A stretch of 64,000 nucleotides of DNA. Origin: Isoptericola dokdonensis DS-3 (GTDB taxonomy: Bacteria; Actinomycetota; Actinomycetes; Actinomycetales; Cellulomonadaceae). A model generated the notes under the pieces. It made no database searches. It saw only the letters and a program-made list of their open reading frames with translations, and was not told where the DNA came from. This document shows positions 1 through 6,851 of the stretch, one piece after another; positions within the stretch are counted from its first letter, which is position 1; each line of letters starts with the position of its first letter. The DNA lies in the NCBI RefSeq assembly GCF_001636295.1, contig NZ_CP014209.1:682001-746000 (forward strand), in the 5' to 3' direction. The position numbers and the translations under genes were made by a program.

Positions 1-432
1 GCCACCCTCGTCGTCTCCGCCGTCTCCCGCGTGCCGCAGGGCATCACGGGGCTCGTCTGGCTGGCCGGAGGGGGCGCCCTGGCCTGGCTGCTGCTCCGTC
101 CCGGCCGGGCCCCCGCCGCGATCACCCTGTGCGTCGCCGCGGTCTCGCTCCTCGCGTCCCCCGCCGCCCCGTTCGACCCGGCCGTGTGGTGGACGGCACC
201 GCTCGGCTACGCGGTGCTGCGCACCGCGTGGTGGGCGGAGCAGGTCGGCCCCGGCGCACGGGTCGAGGTGGCCGCGCTCGTCCGCGCGGGCGGTCGCGAC
301 GTCGTCGTCGTGGCGGCCGCGCTGGTGGCCGGCACGCTGGTGACCCTGCTCGTGTCGGGGCCCTCGGCGGTGCTCGTCGCGGCCGGGGGCGGAGCGCTGG
401 TGGTGCTGGTCGTGGTGCTCCTGCGACGATGA
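1..432 (+). CDS. hypothetical membrane protein, 3' part (cut by window edge)
   Basis: The frame is open from the first base and ends with TGA at 430-432, so the gene probably begins upstream. A GTG at 31 is only an internal possibility. The visible part is almost entirely hydrophobic: about four stretches rich in Ala, Val and Leu separated by short polar turns (for example around WWAEQVGPGARVEV), ending in a Leu-Leu-Arg-Arg tail. That is typical of a small integral membrane protein. I do not recognise the family. Its stop codon overlaps the next gene's start (ATGA at 429-432), which suggests co-transcription and translational coupling with the acetyltransferase. Confidence 0.6.
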   Translation, partial: ATLVVSAVSRVPQGITGLVWLAGGGALAWLLLRPGRAPAAITLCVAAVSLLASPAAPFDPAVWWTAPLGYAVLRTAWWAEQVGPGARVEVAALVRAGGRDVVVVAAALVAGTLVTLLVSGPSAVLVAAGGGALVVLVVVLLRR

Positions 433-1109
433 CCGCCATGACCGACCTGGAGATCCGTCCCTACCGTCCCGGTGACCGCGACGCCGTCGCCGAGGTGTGC
501 GTGCGCACCGCCGCCGGCGGGGGCGACGCGCGCGGCGTGTACTCGGACGACACCCTCATGCCCGACGTGTACGCCCTGCCCTACGTGGACCACTCCCCCG
601 ACCTCGCCTTCGTCGTGGTCGAGACCGGTGCCACCGCCGCGGACGACCCGCTGGCCGTCGAGGACGGCCGGATGCTGGGCTACGTCATCGCGGTGGCGGA
701 CACCAAGGACTTCGCGGACTGGTGGGAGTCGGACTGGAGCCCGCGGTTCCGTGCACGGCACCCCGAGGTGGGTCCGGCCACCGGGGCCGACCCGGGGTAC
801 AGCGAGGCCGCACTCGTCCGGGACGGGACCGACCCCGCGCGGATGGTGCGGGGACTGCGCGGCGGCGAGCTGGAGACGCACCCGGCGCACCTGCACATCG
901 ACCTCGTCCCGGAGGCGCAGGGCCGGGGCCTCGGGCGTCGCCTCATCGACACGCTGCGGGCCGCGCTCGTCGAGCAGGGCGTGCCGGGCGTGCACCTCGG
1001 CTACGACCCCGCCAACGTCGGCGCGCGGGCCTTCTACGACCGTCTCGGCTTCGACGAGCTGCCCTCGCACCGCCCGGACGCTCCCCTGCTCGGCCTGGCG
1101 ACCCGGTAG
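429..1109 (+). CDS. GNAT family N-acetyltransferase
   Basis: A 226-residue cytosolic protein of the GNAT superfamily, which transfers acetyl from acetyl-CoA to an amine. The acetyl-CoA loop is visible as QGRGLGRRL (motif A, about residue 160), and motif B follows as YDPANVGARAFYDRLGF near the C-terminus. The N-terminal IRPYRPGDRDAV and the VRTAAGGGDARG stretch give it the look of actinobacterial GNATs related to the C-terminal acetyltransferase-like domain of O-GlcNAcase; that relation is from memory. The ATG at 429 overlaps the upstream TGA; a second ATG at 438 is an alternative. The substrate cannot be inferred. Confidence 0.85.
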   Translation: MTAMTDLEIRPYRPGDRDAVAEVCVRTAAGGGDARGVYSDDTLMPDVYALPYVDHSPDLAFVVVETGATAADDPLAVEDGRMLGYVIAVADTKDFADWWESDWSPRFRARHPEVGPATGADPGYSEAALVRDGTDPARMVRGLRGGELETHPAHLHIDLVPEAQGRGLGRRLIDTLRAALVEQGVPGVHLGYDPANVGARAFYDRLGFDELPSHRPDAPLLGLATR

Positions 1110-1153
1110 GGGCGCCGCGCCGCTGTCTTCGTAGGCGGTCAGCGGCTTGACGT

Positions 1154-1167
1154 GCGCTTGGCACACT
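1154..1167. repeat. 14-bp direct repeat, copy 1 (GCGCTTGGCACACT)
   Basis: This perfect 14-mer recurs at 1901-1914 in the same orientation. The two copies bracket the degenerate recombinase gene. This copy is followed by an unusually AT-rich run (ATTTATA, 1168-1174) and preceded by TTGACG (1147-1152), so it may also overlap a promoter. A recombinase or regulator binding site is inference. Confidence 0.6.
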
Positions 1168-1213
1168 ATTTATACCCGTCTCAGGAGGACGAGGACTGCT
1201 CGACGCTCTGACC

Positions 1214-1888
1214 TCATCCCTGCTCGGAGGTCACCACCTCGACCCCGAGGTCGGGCACGCCCGCATCGCACCAGGCCCGGCGCACCTGCTCGAACCGGGT
1301 GGGCAGCGGCGGCCGCGTCGCCCCGTACCGGGCGTTCGTCCGCAGCACGAACCGCCGCCACGAGAGCACCAGCCCCTGCCGGGTGATCGGCAGCCCGGAG
1401 GCGACCGTCGTGCCGTTGTCGTGGGTGTGGTGGACCGTGAGCAGCAGCGCCCGCGGCACCGACCCCTCCAGCTCGGCGGCCAGCTCCTCGCGCACCGTCA
1501 TCCAGTGCCGCAGCACCAGGAGCACGTCGCCGGGCACCCGGTGCCGGCGCGGCGTCCGGTGCTTGCCGTGCCGGACGAGCACCCTTCCCTCCCCTGCGCC
1601 CCGCTCCCCCGCCACCCGACCTCGGCCCGCGGCACCTGCCGGCCCGAGGTCGAGGTCGTCCACCCGCACCCGCAGCAGGTCGCCGTAGCGCGCTCCCGTC
1701 GCGCGGGTCAGGCCCGCGATGACGGCCAGCCGGACCGTCTCGGGCCGGCCGTCCGGGCGTAGCGCCTCCACCCCCAGGTGCCGCCACACCCACTCCGCCT
1801 CGTCGAGACCGACCGTGGGGCGCGGGTACCGAGCAGCCTGCGCCGCGGGGTTCGTCGGGGCCTTGTCGTTCGCATCGTCGCCGGTCAC
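1214..1888 (-). CDS. degenerate tyrosine recombinase/integrase-like protein
   Basis: About 224 residues. TGARYGDLLRVRVDDLDL resembles the first catalytic Arg box of tyrosine recombinases, and VLVRHGKHRTPRRHRVP resembles the beta-hairpin carrying the catalytic Lys. The usual H-x-x-R box is replaced by PTRFEQVRRAW, and the protein ends about 15 residues later, so the second His and the catalytic Tyr are absent. It is probably catalytically dead or a remnant that may still bind DNA. The GTG at 1888 was chosen for its GAGG Shine-Dalgarno sequence; an ATG at 1927 is also in frame. Identical 14-bp repeats lie just upstream and downstream. The core XerD (61755-62702) shows what an intact copy looks like. 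Confidence 0.55.
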   Translation of the reverse strand: MTGDDANDKAPTNPAAQAARYPRPTVGLDEAEWVWRHLGVEALRPDGRPETVRLAVIAGLTRATGARYGDLLRVRVDDLDLGPAGAAGRGRVAGERGAGEGRVLVRHGKHRTPRRHRVPGDVLLVLRHWMTVREELAAELEGSVPRALLLTVHHTHDNGTTVASGLPITRQGLVLSWRRFVLRTNARYGATRPPLPTRFEQVRRAWCDAGVPDLGVEVVTSEQG

Positions 1889-1900
1889 GGGCTCATCCTC

Positions 1901-1914
1901 GCGCTTGGCACACT
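1901..1914. repeat. 14-bp direct repeat, copy 2 (GCGCTTGGCACACT)
   Basis: Identical to 1154-1167, 747 bp away. It lies just upstream of the recombinase-like gene (reading leftward) and about 45 bp upstream of the rightward yigZ gene, where an operator would sit. Bases outside the 14-mer diverge at once. Confidence 0.6.
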
Positions 1915-1946
1915 TTTCTCCGAGCATCGGTCCGGCGTGTCGCCGA

Positions 1947-1952
1947 TAGCCT
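1947..1952 (+). promoter_or_regulatory. -10 box (TAGCCT) for leaderless yigZ
   Basis: TAGCCT ends 6 nt before the GTG at 1959 and no Shine-Dalgarno sequence is present. The same spacing recurs at many other genes here, so transcription probably starts at the start codon. Confidence 0.5.
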
Positions 1953-1958
1953 CGTGCC

Positions 1959-2648
1959 GTGAGCTCCATACCGACGCCCGATGCCGACCTGCCGTCGACC
2001 CTGGGGAGGGTCGTCGAGCACGAGCTCGTGGTCAAGCGGTCACGCTTCCTGGCCCACCTGGCACCGGTGCGCACCCAGGACGAGGCCGACGACGTCGTCG
2101 CCCGGGTGCGCAAGCGGCACTGGGACGCCCGGCACCACTGCGTCGCCGTCGTGCTCGGCACCCACGCGGACACCCGGCGCTCGACCGACGACGGCGAGCC
2201 GTCCGGCACCGCCGGGGTGCCGATGCTCGAGGTGCTGCGGCACCGCCGCACCACCGACGTGGTGGCGGTCGTCACCCGCTGGTTCGGCGGCGTCCTGCTC
2301 GGCGCGGGCGGGCTGGTGCGCGCCTACTCGGGAGCCGTCGCGGCCGCGCTCGACGACGCCGACCGGGGCGGCCTCGTCCTGGACCGGCGGCGGCTCGTCG
2401 AGGTGGCCCTCGACGTGCCGCACGCCGACGCGGGGCGGGTGGAGCACCTCCTGCGCGACTGGGCCACGCACCATGACGCCGTCGTCGAGGACACCCTCTA
2501 CGCGGCGACGGCGCGGCTGCGGCTGCTCGTCCCGCCGGCTGCGCTGGACAGCCTCGGCGCGGACGTCGGGGCCGTCGGCGCCGGGACGCTGCGCCCCGAG
2601 ATCGGGGCGCAGCGGGTGGTCGACGTCAGGCGATCCCGGACTCCGTGA
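1959..2648 (+). CDS. YigZ/IMPACT family protein (UPF0029)
   Basis: A 229-residue soluble protein. The N-terminal half carries the family signature: KRSRFLAHLAP near residue 25, HHCVAVVLG, then DDGEPSGTAGVPMLEVLRH and VTRWFGGVLLGAGGLVRAYSGA. The C-terminal third (about residues 140-220) fits the small DUF1949-type domain. Relatives are the bacterial YigZ proteins and eukaryotic IMPACT; the bacterial role is not settled. Length matches the family. The GTG at 1959 is supported by the -10 box 6 nt upstream. The 3' end overlaps the converging UDP-glucose pyrophosphorylase gene by 23 nt. Confidence 0.9.
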   Translation: MSSIPTPDADLPSTLGRVVEHELVVKRSRFLAHLAPVRTQDEADDVVARVRKRHWDARHHCVAVVLGTHADTRRSTDDGEPSGTAGVPMLEVLRHRRTTDVVAVVTRWFGGVLLGAGGLVRAYSGAVAAALDDADRGGLVLDRRRLVEVALDVPHADAGRVEHLLRDWATHHDAVVEDTLYAATARLRLLVPPAALDSLGADVGAVGAGTLRPEIGAQRVVDVRRSRTP

Positions 2649-4032
2649 CCGTCGCGCCGTCTGGGACGGTGCCCGCTCCCCCGTCCGGGGCGGGCAGCGC
2701 GGCGTCCCCCTGCACGACGACGTCCGCGCCGAACGTCCAGTCGCCGTCGACGGCCAGCCCGGAGGCCCTGCGCAGCGACGGCGCGCCGGCCGGGAAGCGC
2801 GCGTCGAACGCACCGATCGTCTTGTAGTCCTTCGACAGCTGCACGAGCGGCGCGGGCACCTGCGCGACCACGCGGTACGCGTCGGTGAGCTCGTAGACGT
2901 CCGAGCGCAGCAGCAGCAGGTCGTTCGTCGTCTTCACCGGCAGGAACCGCTCACGGCCCACCTCGATGGCGGTGGCGCCCTCGAACACCGCGACCGCCGC
3001 ACCCATCGCGGACTCGATCTGCACGACCTCGGGCGACGCGGGGTCCGTCGGGTCGACCGTCTTGGCGTTGCGGATGAGCGGGAGCTCGAGCACCCCTCCG
3101 GTCCGGTCCAGCTCGGCGGCCAGGGCCTCCAGGTCGAACCACAGGTTGTTCGTGTGGAAGTACCGGTGCCGCGTCGGGTCGAGCGAGACCTCGACGTCGT
3201 CGGGATGGGTCTGGGCGGTCTCGCGCTGGATGATCCGTCCGTCGGCCTTGCGGACCACCAGCTGGCCGCCCTTGACGTCGGCCGGCGTCTTGAGGCACAT
3301 CTCGGCGGCGTACGGGGCGCCGGACGCGGCGAACCACGCCGCGATCTCGGCGTCGGGGGCGGCGCCCAGGTTGTCGGAGTTCGAGACGCTCGCGTAGCGG
3401 AAGCCCGCGTCCAGGAGTGCGCGGACGATCCCGTGGGCGTGCAGCGCCGGGTACAGGTCGCCGTGGCCCGGCGGGCACCACTCGAGGGTCGGGTCGGCGG
3501 GCCAGTCGACGGGCTCGAGAGTGTCGGCCGCCAGCTTCGGCTCGCGGTTCTGCAGGAAGTCCAGCGGCAGCCCCTCGACCGCGACGTCGTCGTAGGGCGC
3601 CAGCGCCGCCAGGGTGTCGTCCTGGGTGCGGAACGAGTTCATGAGCACCAGCGGCAGCCGGGCGCCCGTCGCGGCCCGCGCCGCCCGGACCTGGCGGACG
3701 ATGACGTCCAGGAACGTCAGGTCCTCGCCGTCCTCGGTGCGGCGCACCGTGAGCAGCGACTTGGCCCGGTCCATGCCCATCGACGTGCCGAGTCCGCCGT
3801 TGAGCTTGATGATCGCGGTGCGCGCGAGCGCGGCGCCGGCCTCGTCCGGGCCGACGGTCAGGTCGGCGGCGCGGGGCAGGTCCGACAGCGGCTCGACGTC
3901 GGCCTCGCGCACGTACCCGCTGACGTCCTCCTCCAGCAGCCGGTAGAACCGCGTGAACACGTCCACCGCGGCGGGCACGACGCCCGCGTCGCGCATCTTG
4001 TCCTGGGCCAGCTCGAGTCCGCGTTCGCTCAT
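2626..4032 (-). CDS. UTP--glucose-1-phosphate uridylyltransferase, eukaryote-like type I
   Basis: A 468-residue cytosolic enzyme making UDP-glucose from UTP and glucose-1-phosphate. It is the large type-I UDPGP family, not the short bacterial GalU type: nucleotide-binding LNGGLGTSMGMDRAKSLL at about residues 75-95, VLMNSFRTQDDT at about 150, ASVSNSDNLGA near 215, and FHTNNLWFDL near 290. The C-terminal region has the low-complexity beta-helix look of the family. Type-I enzymes occur in some actinobacteria such as bifidobacteria. The ATG at 4032 has no Shine-Dalgarno sequence but has TAGGGT 6 nt upstream. It supplies UDP-glucose for wall glycans or trehalose. Confidence 0.92.
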   Translation of the reverse strand: MSERGLELAQDKMRDAGVVPAAVDVFTRFYRLLEEDVSGYVREADVEPLSDLPRAADLTVGPDEAGAALARTAIIKLNGGLGTSMGMDRAKSLLTVRRTEDGEDLTFLDVIVRQVRAARAATGARLPLVLMNSFRTQDDTLAALAPYDDVAVEGLPLDFLQNREPKLAADTLEPVDWPADPTLEWCPPGHGDLYPALHAHGIVRALLDAGFRYASVSNSDNLGAAPDAEIAAWFAASGAPYAAEMCLKTPADVKGGQLVVRKADGRIIQRETAQTHPDDVEVSLDPTRHRYFHTNNLWFDLEALAAELDRTGGVLELPLIRNAKTVDPTDPASPEVVQIESAMGAAVAVFEGATAIEVGRERFLPVKTTNDLLLLRSDVYELTDAYRVVAQVPAPLVQLSKDYKTIGAFDARFPAGAPSLRRASGLAVDGDWTFGADVVVQGDAALPAPDGGAGTVPDGATVTESGIA

Positions 4033-4038
4033 GCCCGC

Positions 4039-4044
4039 ACCCTA
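4039..4044 (-). promoter_or_regulatory. -10 box (TAGGGT) for leaderless UGPase gene
   Basis: On the minus strand TAGGGT ends 6 nt before the ATG at 4032. No ribosome-binding site is visible. Confidence 0.5.
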
Positions 4045-4109
4045 ACCGGCGCGCGTGACGCCCGGGTGAACGGCCCGCGACACGTTCGGCGCGAGCCGCC
4101 GGACGGCCG

Positions 4110-4730
4110 TCACTCGAAGGGCGCCGGGTCCCCCGCGCCGACGCGGACCACCTCCGGGTAGCCGGCGGAGAAGTCGACGACGGTGGTCGGCGCCGCCACG
4201 ACCTCGCCGGACTCCACCACGACGTCGACGACGTGGTCGAGGGCGTCCGCGACCTCCCAGCCCTGCGTCATCGGCTCGGTGTGGTCCGGCAGGATGAGGG
4301 TCGAGCTGAGCAGCGGCTCGCCCAGCCCGTCGAGCAGCGCCCGCACGACGCGCGAGTCGGGGATCCGCACGCCCACGGTCTTCTTCTTCGGGTGCGCGAG
4401 TCGCCGCGGCACCTCGGGGGTCGCGGGCAGGACGAACGTGTACGGGCCCGGGGTGGCGGCCTTGATCGCCCGGAACTCGGCGTTGTCGAGCCGGACGAGC
4501 TGGCCGAGCTGGGCGAAGCTCGAGCAGACGAGCGTGAAGTGGTGCCGGGCGTCCAGCCGCCGGATCTGCCGGATCCGTTCGGTGCCGTCGTGCTGGCCGA
4601 CCTGGCAGCCGAGGGCGTACCCCGAGTCGGTCGGGTAGGCGATGAGCGCCCCGTCGCGCAGGGCGTCCACGACCTGCTGCACGGCCCGGGGCTGGGGGTC
4701 GGTCGGGTGGATGTCGACGACGCGTGCCAT
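4110..4730 (-). CDS. YciO/YrdC/Sua5 family (threonylcarbamoyl-AMP synthase-like) protein
   Basis: 206 residues spanning one YrdC fold. Visible motifs are YPTDSGYALGC (about 33-43), KAATPGPYTFVLPA (about 90-105), KKKTVGVRIPD (about 115-125) and the SSTLIL segment. Family members bind ATP, bicarbonate and threonine to form threonylcarbamoyl-AMP for the t6A37 tRNA modification. The LAHPKKKTVGVRIPD stretch looks like the YciO branch, whose activity is weaker or unclear, so it may not be the main TsaC. The ATG at 4730 has TAGTGT 6 nt upstream, and that box overlaps the stop codon of the upstream dehydratase gene. Confidence 0.85.
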   Translation of the reverse strand: MARVVDIHPTDPQPRAVQQVVDALRDGALIAYPTDSGYALGCQVGQHDGTERIRQIRRLDARHHFTLVCSSFAQLGQLVRLDNAEFRAIKAATPGPYTFVLPATPEVPRRLAHPKKKTVGVRIPDSRVVRALLDGLGEPLLSSTLILPDHTEPMTQGWEVADALDHVVDVVVESGEVVAAPTTVVDFSAGYPEVVRVGAGDPAPFE

Positions 4731-4736
4731 CCGGCC

Positions 4737-4742
4737 ACACTA
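4737..4742 (-). promoter_or_regulatory. -10 box (TAGTGT) for leaderless yciO-like gene
   Basis: TAGTGT on the minus strand ends 6 nt before the ATG at 4730. Its first three bases are the TAG stop of the upstream threonine dehydratase, so the promoter is embedded in the end of that gene. Confidence 0.45.
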
Positions 4743-5735
4743 CGCCGGAACGGTCGCCCCGGTGCTGGTCAGCGCGCGCAGCAGCTCGTCGGACGACGCG
4801 TTCCCGCCGCTGCACATCACGCCGACCCGGCGTCCGGCGAAGCGCGCGGGGTGCGCGAGCACGGCCGCGAGCGCCGCCGCGCCGGCCCCCTCGGCGACGG
4901 TGCGGCCCGCGGTGAGGTAGGCGTGCTGGGCCTGCGAGATCGCGTCGTCGTCGACGAGGAGGAAGTCGGTCAGTCCCGCGCGCAGCAGCTCCTGGGTGAG
5001 GGCGAAGCCCCGGCCGGTGGCGAGCCCTTCGGCGCGGGTGGCGATCGGGCGGGTGACGAGCTGCCCGGTGCGCCACGAGTCGTGGGCGGCGGGGGCGCCG
5101 GCGGCCTGCACGCCGATCACCTCGACGTGCGGGGCGAGGGCCGTGGTGACGAGGCAGGCGGCTGCCGCGCCCGATCCGCCGCCGACGGGCACGACGAGCA
5201 CGTCGAGGTCGTCGGTGTCCTCGAGGAGCTCGAGGGTGGCGGTGGCCACGCCGGCGACGAGGTCGGGTTCGTCGGCGGCGCTGACGAGGCGGGCCCCGCT
5301 CTCGGCGGCCAGCTCGCCCGCGTGCGCCGCGGCGGTGGTGAGGTCGGGCCCGTGGAGGACGACGTCGGCGCCGAGCGCCCGCACCGCGCGCTCCTTGACG
5401 GGGTTGGGGTCGCGCGGCATGACGACGGTGCAGGGCAGGTCGACCTGCCGGGCCGCGTGGGCGAGCGCCTGGGCGTGGTTGCCGGTGGAGTAGGCGACGA
5501 TGCCGCCGGCGGGCAGGTCGCCGCGCAGGGCGAGGTTGAGCGCGCCGCGGACCTTGAAGGAGCCGGTGCGCTGGAGGTTCTCGTGCTTGACGACGAGCCG
5601 GGTCGCGGTGACGCCGGCGGCGTGCGCGACGTCGTCGAGGGCCGGGTAGGTGGTCGCGGGGGTGCGCACGACGTGACCGGCCAGCCGGCGGCGGGCGGCC
5701 AGGACGTCGCTCAGGGTGGGCGGCTGCGCGGTCAT
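4740..5735 (-). CDS. threonine/serine dehydratase (PLP-dependent, no ACT domain)
   Basis: A 331-residue fold-type II PLP enzyme. Lys61 in GSFKVRGA is the expected Schiff-base lysine, the phosphate-binding loop is VGGGSGAAAA (about residue 180), and MCSGGNAS is near the C-terminus. There is no ACT regulatory domain, so it resembles catabolic threonine dehydratase (TdcB) or serine racemase rather than biosynthetic IlvA. It would deaminate Thr or Ser to 2-oxobutyrate or pyruvate. The ATG at 5735 fits the conserved N-terminus, and GACGCT 6 nt upstream may be a leaderless -10. A divergent LysR gene is the likely local regulator. Confidence 0.88.
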   Translation of the reverse strand: MTAQPPTLSDVLAARRRLAGHVVRTPATTYPALDDVAHAAGVTATRLVVKHENLQRTGSFKVRGALNLALRGDLPAGGIVAYSTGNHAQALAHAARQVDLPCTVVMPRDPNPVKERAVRALGADVVLHGPDLTTAAAHAGELAAESGARLVSAADEPDLVAGVATATLELLEDTDDLDVLVVPVGGGSGAAAACLVTTALAPHVEVIGVQAAGAPAAHDSWRTGQLVTRPIATRAEGLATGRGFALTQELLRAGLTDFLLVDDDAISQAQHAYLTAGRTVAEGAGAAALAAVLAHPARFAGRRVGVMCSGGNASSDELLRALTSTGATVPA

Positions 5736-5741
5736 GGTTCC

Positions 5742-5747
5742 AGCGTC
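5742..5747 (-). promoter_or_regulatory. possible -10 box (GACGCT) of the dehydratase gene
   Basis: GACGCT ends 6 nt before the ATG at 5735 on the minus strand, at the spacing of the other leaderless promoters here. The first base departs from TAnnnT. Confidence 0.35.
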
Positions 5748-5786
5748 CCCGAGCCCCATCCATCGGTCCAATACGTAGTTTCTCGT

Positions 5787-5796
5787 CGATGCATCG
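5787..5796. promoter_or_regulatory. 10-bp palindrome (CGATGCATCG), candidate LysR operator
   Basis: This perfect palindrome lies between the divergent dehydratase and LysR genes, about 18 bp upstream of the LysR -10 box, where an autoregulating LysR protein often binds. The flanking sequence (AATACGTAGTTT) is AT-rich for this DNA. Confidence 0.4.
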
Positions 5797-5813
5797 TCTG
5801 CGTCGATCGGTCG

Positions 5814-5819
5814 TAGGCT
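5814..5819 (+). promoter_or_regulatory. -10 box (TAGGCT) for leaderless lysR-type gene
   Basis: TAGGCT ends 6 nt before the ATG at 5826; there is no Shine-Dalgarno sequence. Confidence 0.5.
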
Positions 5820-5825
5820 GGACGC

Positions 5826-6794
5826 ATGACCGACGTCCCTCCCCCGGCCGCCCAGCTCGACCTCACCCGGCTGCGGGTCCTGGCCGCCGTCGCCCGGACG
5901 GGGTCGGTGACCGCGGCCGCGCGCGAGCTGCACTACGCCCAGCCCTCGGTCAGCCACCACCTGTCCCGGCTGGAGGCCGAGGCAGGCATCCCGCTGCTGG
6001 AGCGGGCGGGTCGCGGGGTGCGTCTCACCGAGGCGGGGCGGATGCTCGCGGAGCGGGCCGAGGAGATCATCGCCCGCGTGGCGGCCGCGCAGCGTGAGCT
6101 GGACGCGCTGGCCGGCCTGCGCGCCGGGCGGGTACGGCTCGCCGCGTTCCCGTCGGCGCTGGCGACCGTGGTGCCCGCCGCCGTGCAGGGGCTGCGCGCG
6201 GCCCACCCCGGGCTCGGCGTCACGCTGGTCGAGGCCGAGCCGCCAGAGGCCGTCGCCGCCCTGCGGTCCGGGGAGGTGGACGTCGCGGTCGTCTTCGAGC
6301 ACCCCGACGTGCGGCACGCCCGCAGCGTCGACGACCTGTCGCCGTTCCGCGTCACCCCGGTGCTGGCGGACTCCGTGCACCTGGTGACCGCTCCGGACGG
6401 CGCTCCGACCGGAGCGGACGAGGGCCCCGGTGCGGGCGCGCCGTCCACGGACGACGACGCCGCCGGCACCGCGCTGCTGCGCCGCCATGCCGAGGCGACC
6501 TGGATCGCGGGCTGCGAGCGCTGCCGCGCGGACCTGGTGGCCCGGTGCGCGACGGCCGGGTACGCGCCGCGCATCTCGTTCGAGACGGACGACTACGTCG
6601 CCGTGCAGGCGCTGGTCGCCGCCGGCGCGGGCGTGAGCCTGCTGCCGGGGCTGGCCCTGCGCGCCCACCGGCACCCCGACGTCGCCACGCACCCCGTCCC
6701 GGGGGCGCGGCGCGACGTGCTCGCCCTCACGGTCGGGGAGCCGTCGCCGCCCGCCCGGGCGCTCGTCGAGCAGCTCGTCGCCACGGTCGGCTGA
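5826..6794 (+). CDS. LysR-family transcriptional regulator
   Basis: 322 residues with the LysR layout. The N-terminal winged helix-turn-helix (about 10-68) reads LRVLAAVARTGSVTAAARELHYAQPSVSHHLSRLEAEAG, quoted here only as the segment from Leu to Gly in parts: LRVLAAVARTGSV, TAAARELHYAQPSV and SHHLSRLEAEAG. A linker helix follows, then a periplasmic-binding-protein-like effector domain (about 95-300). An insert rich in Asp, Ala and Gly at about 200-215 lengthens it slightly. It is transcribed away from the threonine dehydratase gene, so control of that gene and of itself is the simplest inference. A GCERCR motif around residue 225 could be redox- or metal-sensitive, but that is speculation. 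Confidence 0.92.
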   Translation: MTDVPPPAAQLDLTRLRVLAAVARTGSVTAAARELHYAQPSVSHHLSRLEAEAGIPLLERAGRGVRLTEAGRMLAERAEEIIARVAAAQRELDALAGLRAGRVRLAAFPSALATVVPAAVQGLRAAHPGLGVTLVEAEPPEAVAALRSGEVDVAVVFEHPDVRHARSVDDLSPFRVTPVLADSVHLVTAPDGAPTGADEGPGAGAPSTDDDAAGTALLRRHAEATWIAGCERCRADLVARCATAGYAPRISFETDDYVAVQALVAAGAGVSLLPGLALRAHRHPDVATHPVPGARRDVLALTVGEPSPPARALVEQLVATVG

Positions 6795-6815
6795 CCGGGC
6801 CGGGCCCGCCCGCGG

Positions 6816-6840
6816 GGCGCCCCGCCGACCTCGGGGCGCC
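6816..6840. terminator. hairpin between converging LysR and ABC exporter genes
   Basis: GGCGCCCCG, a 7-nt loop, and CGGGGCGCC form a perfect 9-bp stem between two converging genes. There is no T-tract, as is usual in high-GC actinobacteria. Confidence 0.5.
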
Positions 6841-6851
6841 GGCGGGACCGC

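Noticed and set aside
2040..4161. Long open frames on the strand opposite to or out of frame with real genes (for example 1981-4161 + and 17629-21336 -)
   Set aside because: At this GC level non-stop frames are common. These read as Arg/Pro/Ala/Gly-rich or Val/Gly/Asp-rich shadows without motifs, while the true frame has recognisable domains.
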